Source of the DNA: Turbatrix aceti
Lineage: Eukaryota; Nematoda; Chromadorea; Rhabditida; Panagrolaimidae
Direction: 5' to 3'
Assembly (NCBI GenBank): GCA_963969345.1
Contig: OZ017768.1
Location: 5,790,718-5,854,717 of the forward strand
Length of the DNA: 64,000 bases
The notes under the pieces were generated by a model. The model worked only from the letters and a program-made list of their open reading frames with translations. It did no database searches and was not told the DNA's origin. Shown piece after piece: positions 1 through 12,196 of the stretch. The first letter of the stretch is position 1. Each line of letters starts with the position of its first letter. Position numbers and translations under genes: made by a program.

Positions 1-20
1 TCCTAAAAATGCATCTTTAG

Positions 21-397
21 TTCTCCTCCACGTCGGAGTCGTCGTGACCTTCAGTTTCTTCTCCCAGCTCGTCGAGTACCGTTTCTACCACGTCAGCGTG
101 TCCGGAATCTACGAAAAACACCGAGGATACTCATTCGTGATAGAATGCGTCGCGACAGCCATTTACTTCATCGCAGTGCTTTTCGCCGTCGCAGATGTCA
201 TTTCTCAGCGGCAATCTTCGTCGTCGACCGCCGGATCCGCGAAATACGCAGAATCCTTTGTCGACGGCATCGCGACATACCCCTACCGCCAGGTGGAATC
301 CTACTTCCCTCGTCCGGGGAGCCAAAGTGCGAGTCAGTCGTTTGACGTCGCTCTCCGCGAACTCCCACCCCTCCCGCCCCCGCATCGGGGGTACTGA
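21..397 (+). CDS. C-terminal exon of a multi-pass membrane protein (5' part outside window)
   Basis: An AG acceptor at about 19-20 opens an exon that is read to a TGA at 395-397. It encodes a hydrophobic stretch, a short loop (YHVSVSGIYEKHRGYSF), a second long hydrophobic helix (IECVATAIYFIAVLFAVADV) and a cytoplasmic-looking Ser/Tyr/Pro-rich tail. This arrangement, two closing helices and a Tyr-containing tail, recalls four-helix MARVEL- or claudin-like proteins, but no diagnostic motif is visible, so the family is inference. The start of the gene lies left of the window. Codon third positions are strongly G/C, as in the other real genes here, which supports coding. Other frames of the same stretch are shadows. 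Confidence 0.55.
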
Positions 398-3300
398 TCA
401 TGCCATCATCCAGTGTGCAAAGTTGACATTTTTGAATTGAATTAAAAAAAAAGAAAGAAAGAGGAATCAAACTTGTGTTGTGGCAGCAGTTGCCTTGGAG
501 GTCGGTTGCGGCAAAGGCAGATGTCGCCATTCTCGGACGTCACCGCTGCTGCTTTGAGTCGCGCGCGCGGCCTGATTGATGTCCCTTTTGTCTCAAAACT
601 TGGTGACAGCCGACCCCCGCCGCGCATGCGCCAAACGTCACTCATTTTTATTTTTTCGCGCTATCGAAAGCTTGGCGCGTTGGGGGAGTTTATCGCTGAT
701 TGATGTATCAAAGTGGCCGTCTGGGAGGTAACTTGTCCGCCAGCCGCAGCCCAGCATAACTCATTCATTTCTCCGTTTACCCAAAACATTCACCAGCGCC
801 ACTTTTGATTTTTTTTTTGGTTTCGAATTAAAAAATGAAGATTTAGAAAAAAAATTTCGGAAGGAGGAATCCTGGAGATCTGGACGATTTTTTAAGATCG
901 AGGCCATTGTTTAGAAAAAATTGGTCAAAGTCAATCAAAATTTGTTCCCATTATTAACCCAAACGACATGTCTCGTTGTTTTGATACCCTGGTTTTCACT
1001 TTTTAATAGGCGATAAAAGCGAGAAGGCTTTGTTTTGGCAACGGTACTGATGTATTCCCTGATTTACGATCGAGTATCCCGGATTGGCAACTGTCACAAC
1101 CGGGTTGGTGTTTTGACTAACCAAACGAGCGAGGGAGGGGAGCCTCTTCAATTAGGCTTGGTACGGCCAGCCGCGTGATGAGCACAACCCGGATGGTCCA
1201 GTGCTCATTCAGACGTTCTTGCACTTTTGTTTTTTTGCTGCGTGACCTTTAGTTAGTCAGTTTAGTCAAAATCCACAGCCATGACCGGACTTTTTACCTG
1301 ACTCCTTAAGTGAAAGTTGCAAGCTCTCCCCTATTTCTGTGTAGATCCAGGTACAAATCAGTCCCCCTCCAGATCAAACACGCACTCGAAGCAAGGTTGG
1401 ATTCAACGCAATCCCCCCCCCCTCCCTATCCCGCGTCTCGCGGTCGATCGAGATGATTTCCAAAACATTCTTGAGTGTGTATCGAGAGACAAGCTCTGAT
1501 GAGTGTGCGTTGGTTAGTTAGATCAGTCTTGTCTTGTTGAACACAAAACAAACGAATCGAACGAGAGCAGTCATCCCCAGCAACAGCAGCAGCAGTCCCT
1601 GCAAGTACGGCTGGCTCTGGCTCGATCCAGAGCAGGAGGGGGTGTCAGGACGCTGCCACTTACCTAACACCCGGGCCTGTTTCACCGGTTTGTCTTGGCC
1701 GGAAATTTCCTCCTTGCTTGTGCCCGTGCTCCGGTGATTGTTTCGCCCGTCTGGAGAAAACTTGAACCCGGGTACTTCTGACTTTTGTTGACACTGGTGT
1801 ACTGTAGCCTTTGTACAGTATTTTCTCAGTGGGTCACGTCATTCGCGTTTCGCGAATTGAAGGGCGCAAAAAAGTAAAAAAAGTAGGATCGGGCCAAAAA
1901 AGTATTATAGAATGGTCGGTCATGATACGAGTCAATTACAGTGCTGCCCTGACTTTCATAGGCTTTTATCGGTCGTAAAAGCCGTCATACGGAGTGGGGT
2001 CCGCGAGTGTCGGCTCAACGTGCAAAAAACACGCTGATTTACGATGTGCTTTATTTTTTTGCGAGGCATAATAATTTGTGAGTGCCGCCGCTATCTTATC
2101 GCAAAAAAAAAGTGAACCAACCTGCCAGCGCCAGCGCCAACGACTCTCGTGGCCGCCGTCGTCGTCTTCGTCGCCTTCGTCGTTCGCCAGATCGATGAGC
2201 GATTGCCCGACGACGATCGCGATCGATATCGGCCTGGGCCCAGGCCAGCGCAGCGTCACTTTTGCCTGCCTAGCAATTTCTGTGGTCGCGTGTTGTTTTT
2301 TTGTGCCCGATTAAAAAATAGATGTAGGGCCTTCGGCAACCCCAACGACGGTCTCGGACGACTTTGACGAATGTCGAATGTCCTGCGTGCCAAATTCGAC
2401 ACGGGTACGTACGTACGCGAATTGTGAATTTTTGTTGTCAAGATTAAAGACCGAGCTTGCTTGCTTGCGAATCTCTTCTCCGCGATGATACTCAGTCATG
2501 CCGCCGCAGCCGCAGCCGCGGCCGCCGCCGCCGACCTTGCTTGCTGCCTAGGGCCGCGGAGCTGGGGATGGGGCGCGCACGCGTCTCCCGGACTGCCTCG
2601 CTGTGAGCAAAGATGAAAAATAGCCCTGACCGCAAGTCATAAATCAGCGCTTCTTCGTCCACGGCTTGTCTGGCCCCTGCGCTGCCATTCGAGGCCCTCT
2701 CTGCCTGACACAGATTTGGGGCGAGGAGGGACCGCTATAAGTTGTCCTGCCCTGCTCTGCTTTGCCTGTCTTTTTTCCTTTCCATGTTACAAAAATGTCA
2801 TGTTTCTCCAAAAGTTCACTCCTTTCAATTCACTTTTTTTTGGGTTTGTTCTCCGTGTCCTTCTTCGAACTTTTTGGCCCCCCGGTTGGTTGGTTCGGTT
2901 TTTGAACACGCTCAAAAATTTTTGTAGTCGGCGAACAAATTCGCTTGCTTGACTCGCCGAGATTCATTCGCATTTGCGTCCGTTTTGAATTGGTTGAGGG
3001 GTGGGCAAATTGTATCCGGATATATTAAACCCCTGAACGAGTGGCGTGCTTGTTCGGTCCTTCAGACAAAGCGAAACGAACAGCTCAGTCAGACAACAAG
3101 CAATTCTTATGCCACATGTTTTTTTGTCTGCTTTGGCATACTAAGAACTCCGGAAACATCTTTGCCGTTCGGGGATCGACCTGAAAAGTTGAGAGGTGTC
3201 TGTGCCCTCAAAACTCACCTCGCGCGTGCGCGGGGTCATCCCAATTAGAATTACATATCTAGCTACACGCCCCCCCTGCGCACCGTAAATTTCCTTTTCA

Positions 3301-5386
3301 TGACTCATAAGCGCAAGCTAAATTTGAAAAATATGAGGAAGTTCCCGGTTGAGCCCCCTTGGAAACTCACGAATTGCCGGCCGCGTCCCAGAAAAAAAAA
3401 GCGTTCAGTTTCCGTCCGTTGTCCTTTGTTCGTTTGTTTCTTCTCCGCTTCGCTCGTTGATTCCTCCGTGAGTCAGAAAGCGTTGCCGTGGTCGTCATGG
3501 TCTGAGTGAGTGACTCTCGCGCAGGAGGGTGAAAGGACACCCAAGGTGTCCCGGCTTCGGCAACAACGGGCCCCCCTCTACGCTTTCCCGCGCAATCACC
3601 GTCGCTCGGATGACATTTGAACATCTCGCGTGAGCCTGGCGGCTGGCTGAACCCCGGCCGCTGTCCGAGTCCATAAGTGGGTGAACGAAAGAAACGAAAG
3701 GAAAAGGAACGCGTCGATCGTCTTCGACATGGCCGCCTGCATCGGCGCGCTCCCTCTTCCCGCCACTTTTGACAGGGTGCGCACCCTGCGTTCCTCTTCC
3801 AGGACGGGTAAAGGAAAGTGCTCGTTGCAACACCTCGTCACCGATGCATCGGCCGATGTGCTTCCGATTATCGACCTCTTGCATAACTGCCTTCCGTCGC
3901 TGCTGCTAGCCGTAGGGGGCGAACAAGTGCAAAACGCGGAGCCTCTTATCAGGAGTTCCGATCGACGCCTGCTTCGCCTCTCTGCTCGGCCGGCCCGGTC
4001 GCACCTGCACATGCCTGCCTGCCCGGGGCGAGCGTGTCAGCAGCAACAGCAGCAGCCGAGCGATTGACTATCTCGATGCTTTGCTTTGTAAGTATGCAGT
4101 CTTGGCAGCCAGATCAATCGCAAATCACTGTTATATCTGCCATCGTAGAAGCCTGTTCTTTTAGACAATTTTCTTTTGGTCAATTTTGGACGATAGAAAA
4201 CGCTTGCGCGCATATTCAATGTTTTGGCTTTGATAGTTTCTTGAACGATCAGATTTGAGCTTTTGAATACGATATTTTCCTAAAAGATAAGGTATTTTTA
4301 TTTATTTTATTTCACCATTACTCAGTGGTTAGTTATCATTAGACCAGATGTTAGGAGGCACAAATGATGTCCACGTAGGTGTAAATGTCTCGATTCGTTT
4401 TGTAAGATAAGGTATATCTTATATTTATTAGCAACAAGGTACTATTGACAAAGAATGTGAATTTTGGGCAATGTAACGATTTTTTTTGTATAAGTTGCCA
4501 ATACAAAAAATTGAATACTTATGAGCGTTTTTGTCTGTTTGGGTAAAAGTTGCGTCCTACGGGTATCTACAGGTGTGCCAAAGCTCTGTTCTCTGATTTA
4601 CTTGATACTGAACGTTTCCTATCGCTGATAACCATGTTTTCCAAGAAAATTTGTAATATTCTTCAGAGTTATTATTTTTTTGTTAACTTTCCCAAAAATA
4701 ATGTGAAAGCCCATGCTGTGCCATCGTTAGCGCCTACACGCAGCCAGCGAATTCCAATAAACGTGAACAACATCAAATTCGAGAACGAACTCTAGATCGT
4801 GTTTTGTGCGTGCGTCAAAAAAAAACAAACAGTCGAGCCAAGGGTCAAAGTTGTGTTTCAACTTATCGTGCCATCTTGATTGAATTCTTTTGCGTGTCCT
4901 GCGCCTACTGATGACATTAATTACCTCGGCCTCGTACATACCTTTGATGCTCTCTGCGCAGGTCCCCGCAATTCCCAGTCTATTTCCGTTTCCGTCTAGC
5001 CTCCCTCCCTTCCCTCAAAAAACATTGATTCTCCTATGTTCGCCGTCCGCCGTGAACATTCTCCATTTCTCATTCGTCGTCGTCAAACATTCGTCGCGAG
5101 ATGGAACGCGTTGATAACGGCCCTCCCCTGCGCTGTCTGCTGCGTGTACCCCCTCCTTACAGTTGATTTTTCCTTTTCAATAACAAATCGTGGCATCATT
5201 TTTTGCTGCTGCTGATGATGATCGAGACGAGATGAGCAGAGCACGGACACGCGTTGTCGTTGTCGTCGCATATTTTCTCGCTCGGGGGCGAGAAAAAGTG
5301 CTTTTCGAGCGATGATTCGCGTTGCCTGCCCAAACACGAGTTACTGATAACTTTGGCCATTAATTTAACGACTTGACACCTTTCAG
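398..5386. other. 5 kb gene-poor stretch upstream of beta-catenin
   Basis: I see no convincing protein-coding exon here. Short open frames exist on both strands but lack codon bias, splice context and recognisable motifs. The stretch mixes poly-A/T tracts with GC-rich islands (for example around 2480-2580 and 3730-4050). It may hold regulatory DNA or non-coding first exons of the downstream beta-catenin gene. Confidence 0.5.
2500..2535. repeat. GCC/CAG-type trinucleotide repeat
   Basis: A short run of CCG, CAG and GCC triplets inside a GC-rich island. There is no sign that it lies in a coding exon. Confidence 0.6.
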
Positions 5387-5445
5387 ACGACTTGTAGTCT
5401 GCTTTGGAGCCCAGCTCTCTGTCCCGTGCTTCTTTCACATCTTGG

Positions 5446-8400
5446 ATGGTGAGTTTTGAATTTCTGGACGCGCCCGGCACTTTGGCAAGGCCCAGGTGTT
5501 ACGGTAGAATCCAATCATTCAAACAAACATTTTAGGACCCAGTCGTCGGCTACCACCACCCTCCTGGAGGGCTGGGGGCGGCAGATCGTCCGCTTCCCTC
5601 CAACGCGCCTTTTCCGGGCAGGACATCCGACCAGCCTTCGACGTCGGCATCCTACCTGCCACCTTCCGGGCCGCCGTCGACGTCTTTTTCTTCCCGCGCG
5701 GATCAACCGTCGACGTCAGCTCCCTACCCCCACCCGTCCGGAGCGAATTTTCCACCCGGGACCGGCGGACCACCACCACCCTATGGCCCTCCACCTCCCC
5801 AGGGATACCCCACGCCACAGAATCAGAATCAAAATCACAATCCGCGCTTCTCGCATGCAACCTCCTGGCAGCAGGCGCACTTTGATTCCGGTTTTCAGTC
5901 CATGGCTCCGTCGCAGGCGCCGTCTGTCATGTCGTTCGCCGGCTCGGAGATGTCGATGACGAGTGTCATGACGGATTGCACGTCTGTGAACGGCATGAGT
6001 GACCAGATGACGGCCCGGTTCGAGCGCGTCAAGACCTTCTACATGGGCAGCGACCCGGCAAAGTCAAAAGAAGCCGTTCACGAGCTCATGGCGCTTCTCG
6101 AAGACAACGACGAAGAAGTCGTGCTGGGCGCGATCGCGATGGTGCGCGACCTGGCCAGGAGCGATAACTGGCGGCCCGACAACGTTCCCCGGCACATCGA
6201 TCGTTCAGACGTTGTTTTTACTGTTCAGCGCGTTCTGAACCGGCATCGAGGGAACAAAGCCATCGTTCGATGCTGTTTGGCGGTGCTTTTCTTCACGCCG
6301 GATGAGATTCTCGTTCAGTTGATGCGCGAGAAGAGAGAAGAAGTCCTCGATGCTGTAATTGATGGCACGACAATTCTCGAGCACACGTGCTACCGAAACG
6401 CTCTGTTGCTGCTCAATAATCTCATGCACCTGAGGGATGTTGGAGAGAGCGTGGTGCAGTACGTGCGCGAGCGCAAGGCCATCTCCTTCATCGCGCCCTG
6501 GCTCGGCGAAGCTCATTTGAAAGACAAACTCGTCAGCATCGTCGTTGATTCCATTGCTTTCATCTGCCACAGAAATGAAGAGCAGCGGAGCTTCTTTGTC
6601 ACCAATTTAGGAGGCATCCAAAAACTCATCAACATCCTCCGCGGAAGAACGTACGTTCCGTTGACGAACAATGTCGTCAAGCTGCTCCTCCACATCGCAG
6701 CCAACGATCCAAACAAAGCTCTGGCAGTTTACAGCCAGAAAATGGTCGAAGCAGGGCTCCTAGAGATTATTCACACGCACCTGGCGATCACCGACCCTCG
6801 CCTTAATATTCTGGCTATTCTCCGACTTGTGCAGTACCTCAGCGACCTGCACAGGACCGGGGATATTGGTCAGCTGCTCTACCATCTTATTCACTATATT
6901 CCGCATCCTGACCTCAGGGTCAAGAAGGCGTGCGTCGAGTGTCTCGTCAATTTAATCGCGAACAAGAGCGACTACAAGGCTTTCGTCACAAATGAGCGCC
7001 TCGTCGACTACATTATTTCGCTCCTCTGCGAGACTTCTGCCAGCACGAACCCGGATTTGATCGTCGAAAAAATTGACGTGAGTTTTCCGCTTGATTCACC
7101 CATTTTTTACTTATCCGGTGTTTTTCAGGAATCCGCGATCGCTACTCTAAGTCACCTCTCTGCAAATCACAAATTTGCGAGTTCGGTTATCCGTTATTTG
7201 CCGTCTACCCCTCTAAGAGATATTTTGTTGCGTAAACTCATCGGCATGCGTCCTTGCGTTCTGAAACCCACTTTAACCGTAAGTCTTTTTTTTGTCTTCA
7301 AAATTGCATCCTTATATACAATTTTCACCTTCAGCTATTGAGCCGTTTGACGGCAGATCGCGAGAACCTACCCATCCTTCTGGGAGCTGTCTGCGAGGAC
7401 GCGCAGGAAAAAAACGTACAAGCATGGTACGTGACCGCCCTCTGCAAGGTGCTGTCCGTCTCGTCCTTCCAGATCAACGAGGAGGTCGAGGACGTCAAAA
7501 TCCACGCTCTCGTCCGATCGAGTCTCGAGACCCTTATCAATATCTGCGTCGGTGATCGTCAGCTTGCGGATACTGTTTTTACATCTCTCCTGCACCGGTC
7601 GCCTCCCGGCACTTTTATTCCCGTGGATATCGTGGCGAGACCGCTTGAGGGCGAAGCTGCGAAGGTGAAGATCAGCGCTCTCAGGCTGCTTGCCGAGCTC
7701 GCGTTCAGTCCTCAGGCTGCCGCGTATTTTAACTCGACGCCGAGTGTCCAGGCGGCGCTTAACGTCGTCAAGATGGACGCTTCGAAGGATCTGGGTATGT
7801 TTTTGTGCATTTTTGAGGCGGAAAAATTTAAAAAAAAATTATTTAAAAAAAAATTCTAAATTCAGTTTTTTTAAATTTTTTTAAATAATAAAAAACTAAA
7901 AAAATACAATTATAAATTAAAAAATTGTAAAATAAATTAAATGAATAAAATAAATAATTCAATTTATAAAAAAAATTAGAAATTTAATTAGAAATTAAAA
8001 AACGATTATAAATTAATTTATTTTTACATTTAAATAAAAAAATTTTTTTTAAGTTATAAATTAAATTATAAATTTAAAACAAATTGAGTTTGCCATTTTT
8101 TCAGTTACATTGGCACGAGTGGTCTTCGACCGTATTCAGGACACAAATGCCCAGGCATTCGGCGGCGGTGCCGGCGGCGTGCATCCACCCGTCTACGATC
8201 CCCAGTACTACGGTAACACCGGTGGCTACAGTACCCCCTACGACCCGAGTGCAGGCACGTCGACTGCCGGAGCCTACCCCGACCCCTTCGCTTCTCTGTA
8301 CCCCGGCGGAACGGTCTACGACACCGGAACAGGTCCAATGTCCATCGGCGCGCCTCCGGTCGTTCCGGTTGACTGCGTCAAGCACGAGGTATGCAATGTT

Positions 8401-8590
8401 CTATTTTTTGGAACGTTTGAACGTTGTATTCTTGCAGGAACTAGCCTACCTGACGCCGGGCGACGATCCATCCCTCGGAGTATACTCGCTGCCACAGAGA
8501 CTGCCTCCGGACGGCTATACGGGTACCTTGGCCCCCGAGCCTTCGCCATACACCGCCTCCGGAGAGGCCATGCAGTGGAGTGCGTCCTGA
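5446..8590 (+). CDS. beta-catenin (armadillo-repeat Wnt effector / cadherin adaptor)
   Basis: Six coding exons: 5446-5448, 5536-7077, 7129-7278, 7335-7794, 8105-8388 and 8438-8590, giving 863 residues. The first coding exon holds only the ATG; GT follows at once and exon 2 continues in frame. A likely acceptor (TTTCAG, 5381-5386) lies 60 nt upstream of the ATG. Residues 118-131 contain DSGFQS followed by two more serines, so Ser119, 123, 127 and 131 are spaced by four. This is the CK1/GSK3 phosphodegron pattern recognised by beta-TrCP in beta-catenin. A Pro/Gly-rich N-terminus precedes it. From about residue 135 the protein is a long armadillo array typical of the family, followed by a Gly/Tyr/Pro-rich tail. 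It should act both at cadherin junctions and as a Wnt-controlled TCF coactivator. Human beta-catenin is shorter (781 residues). The family call is firm; which nematode paralogue (BAR-1 or HMP-2 type) is open. Confidence 0.93.
7795..8104 (+). repeat. AT-only-like low-complexity intron of beta-catenin
   Basis: Intron 4 is about 310 nt and almost pure A/T (runs of AAATTTAAAT type), unlike the other introns of this gene, which are 49-87 nt. It looks like simple-sequence expansion rather than a transposon, since no terminal repeats are visible. Confidence 0.7.
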
Positions 8591-8724
8591 CGACAGCCTT
8601 CATCGATTCGGATTTCTCCGAATCTCCGAAGTTTCTTTCCCGCTACGAAAAACGCAAAAGAGAGATCGCCTAATCATTTTTAATGACGTCCTCCGTTTTT
8701 TACCTTTCCTTTTTATTGCGGTGT

Positions 8725-8730
8725 AATAAA
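8725..8730 (+). promoter_or_regulatory. Polyadenylation signal of beta-catenin
   Basis: AATAAA 135 nt after the stop codon. The converging microprotein gene has its own AATAAA on the opposite strand at 8712-8717, so the two 3' ends overlap. Confidence 0.7.
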
Positions 8731-8793
8731 CAGGCGCAACAGTGTGCGAGGGGGTGAAACCGGTGCCGAGGGACCCATAGATGGCGTCAGATG

Positions 8794-9551
8794 TCAAATG
8801 TCGTCGTCCAGGATGACGAATACGGAAAATCCCACGCCAATCACGAGTACCACAACAAAGAAAATGGCAAGCCCGATGAGAAAACCTGAAAAAAAATGAT
8901 TGGGCTAATTTGTACTCTGGGGACAGTAGTTTTTGGTTTTGGGAAACCAGAGCAAATACTATTTTTTATTTGGATCTAAGATAGAATGTTGTTATAAACA
9001 ACTGTGTTGAACACCTCAAATTTACTGTAAACACACATTTTTGTGCTTTTATCAGGGGTTCAAAAAAAAGTTTGGCGAACAGACGGGCGTTTTTTTGTTC
9101 TCGAACGAACGCAAATATTTTTTAAATTTGTCCAGGAAATGGAACAAACGCCAAAATTTTTGACGGCAAAAAAAACGTAAACTGCGGTATTATGCAATTT
9201 TCCGTTTGCCATTTTTTGACAAATAACATCAATTTCGGCACAAAAAAAATTTTATCCGAGTTTTTGTTCGTTTTATCTGTTTGAAAAATTTATTTTTGTT
9301 CACGAAAAAAATCAAACGAAGTATAAATCTGTTTTTGAACAAACACGAATACAGAATTTTCAATTTGTTTGCGAACGAACACGAACGTTCGTCCATCCCT
9401 GGTTCAAATTGTCTTAAAAATGTCCTCAAAATAATATTTTGTTTTCAAAATAAATAAAAAATAGTGATAAGCTACAAAAAATCCATCCCCGTCGTAAAAA
9501 AAACTTACGCCTGCTAAGGACATCGGTATGAACGCAGATGAGCGATTTCAT
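8794..9551 (-). CDS. Putative tail-anchored microprotein (44 aa)
   Basis: Two exons on the minus strand: 9551-9509 and 8885-8794. A GTAAGT donor follows the first exon and a TTTTTTTCAG acceptor precedes the second, and the junction keeps the frame (LSR then RFLIG). The product is a short polar N-terminus, a basic pair, one hydrophobic helix of about 24 residues (FLIGLAIFFVVVLVIGV...) and an acidic C-terminus (LDDDI). This is the layout of small single-pass regulators or tail-anchored proteins; no family is recognised. AATAAA on the same strand at 8717-8712 lies 77 nt after the stop. The frame stays open upstream of the ATG to an acceptor-like CATTCAG near 9640, so the protein could begin earlier. 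The intron carries a dispersed repeat (9076-9405). Confidence 0.55.
9076..9405. repeat. Dispersed GTTCG/CGAAC-rich repeat, copy 1
   Basis: AT-rich DNA studded with GAACGAAC, GTTCG and CGAAC motifs. It opens with GGCGAACAGACGGGCGTTTT, closely matched at 60374 in an NCS-1 intron; a third, inverted copy lies near 61500-61795. Here it sits in the intron of the microprotein gene. Confidence 0.65.
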
Positions 9552-9962
9552 GAAGCGAAAACAGTTGAGCGTGTTTTCTTGAGCATGGACGGCAAATCCC
9601 GTAGGTACGAGCCTGCCCGCAATAAGCGACAATAAACTGAATGAGTGAGTATTTGGATCACGACTGCAGTCGTTTTACCGAGCGTGCACTTGCGCAGCAA
9701 TGGCGTTGCCAGGGGCAGCACCCGGCTCACATCAGCAATCCTCCTCCTGGGCCTGGGGCGTCATCAGTAACGCTCCTCTCTCCGCTTCTTTTCTGACATG
9801 AGTGAGAGTCGCGCAGGATTGTTCGGTTACGGGGAGCAAAAGTAAGCACGGCTGCCCGCTTAACAGCTCACAAAACTCCATTTTATTTCTGTGAAAAGGT
9901 TTCACGGCACGTGGCTCCCTAGAGGCCTCCAGCAAGCGAACAGCAAAAATAAGCAACAACTT

Positions 9963-9968
9963 TTTATT
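9963..9968 (-). promoter_or_regulatory. Polyadenylation signal of the TTBK-like kinase
   Basis: AATAAA on the minus strand, about 155 nt after the kinase stop codon. Confidence 0.5.
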
Positions 9969-10119
9969 TTATTTTTAAATTGGCAACAAGTCGCGCACAA
10001 AAAAGGTACGAACAGGTGCATCAGGGCTCGATTTTGATTTTTTTAGTGGAAACGTTCTTCGCCTTGTCGGGATCGTGTTTTTCCTTCTTTTTCTCTTTAT
10101 CAGACCCTTTAGCCTATTG

Positions 10120-12088
10120 CTAGTGCTTCTTCTTTTCCTTGTCAGAAGCCTCGCCTTCTTTTTTCTTGCCTTCGCCTTCTTTTTTCTTTTCCTTGTCAGA
10201 GCCCTCGGCTTCATGTTTTTTCTTGCCTTCGCCTTCTTTTTTCTTTTCCTTGTCAGAACCCTTATCCACTTCCTCAGCAGAATGTTTCTTCTTTTCCTTA
10301 TCCTTGTCCACCTCCTCAGCAGAATGCTTCTTCTTATCCTTCTCCACATCCTCAGCGGAATGCTTCTTCTTTTCCTTGTCCGATCCCTCGGCTTCGTGTT
10401 TCTTATCCTTGTCAGAACCCTCAGCTTCATGTTTCTTCTTTTCCTTGTCAGACTCGGCTTCCTTCTTCTTGGCCGGACTCTTGCCTCCTTCCTTCTTCTG
10501 TTTCGCCGAATTATCGTCGTCAGTTGCTTTGTCGGACTTATTTACGTCTGATGACCTTTTGTCATCGGTGCTGAAGAGCTTTTCTTTGTCTTTGGGAAGT
10601 GGTTTGAGCTTCTGCTTCCTGCGCTTGGCCGCAGCTTCCATCTCGGCCTTCCGGCGCTCGATGCCGGCTGGCTCCCAGTCGTAGGGGAACTCCTGAAAAA
10701 ATCAAAATGTCGAAAACAAACAAAAATCCATTACAAACTTCGGTTCTGAGGGAGGAAATTGTCTCGCGAAGAGTTTTGTAAATTGTTTCGTATTCTGGAC
10801 GATCGAAGAATTTGTGTCCGTCCACCAGCCTCAGAATTTCGATGTACGATCGCGGACAGCCGCCAAACAACTGCTTCCACGCATCTTTGCGACAGTCTTT
10901 TTTGAACAAACCGACGTCATCTTGTTCCTAAAATATTTGGTTGTCGGTCAAAGTTTACTGTGCTTGGGTGAGTGGGGTTTTTTGGGATGCGCCGAAGTGG
11001 CACCGTAATTATCGGCAGTTTTTGGGTAACAAAAACTCTCAATTCGACGAAATTGCATAATTATATGCGTCTAGACAATGAAAAAAAAAACAGAAAAAAA
11101 ACATACATCGAGATTGCGCCAGGGCAACTTTCCGGTGGTGAGTTCAATGAGCATGTAAAGCCAGGATCTTAAACTCGGTTAAAAAAATTACATATCTGGA
11201 ATTTTTGGAAAATCACGCACTCAACGTCGTCCTTCCTGCACAGTTCTCGGTGGTAGTGGCAGGAAAGCGGAGCGTACCGCACCGTGCCTCGGAAGCCAGC
11301 CGCCGCCCGGGGATGCTTCATCGTGCCGTCCGCCTTGATAAACTTGCGCGCCATGCCAAAATCGAGCACGTAGACTTTTCGAAGCTCGTTTTGGTCCGCT
11401 CGGCCGACAGCAAAGTTGCCTGGCTTGATATCGCGGTGCAGATAACCGATACTATGGAGGTCTTCGATCGCTTCGAGACACTGGATGCCAACAGATATCG
11501 CGCAGCCCATTGTCATTCTTCTTTTGTACTGCTTCATTCTTAGATCCTATAAATCATAGGTTATAACACAAAGTTGTTTTTTGTGCTTTATTTGTGTCTG
11601 GTGAGAAAGTTGGGAAAGCATTTTACGTCAGAACACGTGAGACAGTAATAAATACTATTTCTACACAGAAAAAAAAAGAAAAAAAACATCCCGTTTTGTA
11701 TTATATCTAAGTGGTTGTTTTACAGTACACCGCACTATTGCAACACGACAGGTAACACCTGGAATTACCAGAAACATAAAAAAATCACCTGTAGCGACTT
11801 TCCGACAAGAGTCATGACGACGTAATTGAAATCGTCGCACTGGCCTTTGTCTGCAATCTGGCAGAAATGGCGCGCCCCAGTTTCGGTCTTGCCGAGCTCC
11901 ATGAGCACGTATACCTCCATCTTGAGCAGCTGGATCTTCTCATTCGCTCCCTCAACCTTGAGAGCGTAGGGCTTGCCATCGCGGCTGCAGCGATAGACAG
12001 CGCCGAACGCGCCTTCGCCGAGCTTCTTTTCGATGACCCAGTCGTTGACTTTTCGTCCATTCTTCAGTTCGATGATCTGCTCACACAT
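10120..12088 (-). CDS. CK1/TTBK-family protein kinase with Lys/Glu-rich repeat tail
   Basis: Five exons on the minus strand: 12088-11789, 11546-11221, 11167-11107, 10927-10739 and 10692-10120, giving 482 residues. The glycine loop LGEGAFGAV is at about 23-31, the catalytic Lys in YALKVE at 44, HRDIKPGN from 137 and the DFG Asp at 162. DDVESWLYMLIELT and the short CK1-type C-lobe place it with the tau-tubulin-kinase-like branch that is expanded in nematodes. All catalytic residues are present, so it should be an active Ser/Thr kinase. The last 165 or so residues form a charged tail with about ten imperfect repeats of the type KEKKKHEAEGSD, probably disordered. The frame is open upstream of the chosen ATG to 12196, so a 36-residue N-terminal extension is possible. 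Substrates are unknown. Confidence 0.9.
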
Positions 12089-12196
12089 CGCTTGCTTGGG
12101 TTGACGATTGTTCGAGGATTGTCTTCTACCTACCACAGAGGGCAGTTGTTTTTGTGCTTCTGCGCAGAAGCGGTAACATACATCAACTGCCTTCAA

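Noticed and set aside
3495..4067. Overlapping open frames of 85-138 codons on both strands
   Set aside because: They come from a GC-rich island, overlap each other in conflicting frames and have no splice context, family motif or consistent codon bias.
10075..10684. Plus-strand frames of 158 and 181 codons rich in Phe/Ser/Leu
   Set aside because: Shadows of the Lys/Glu repeat tail of the minus-strand kinase.
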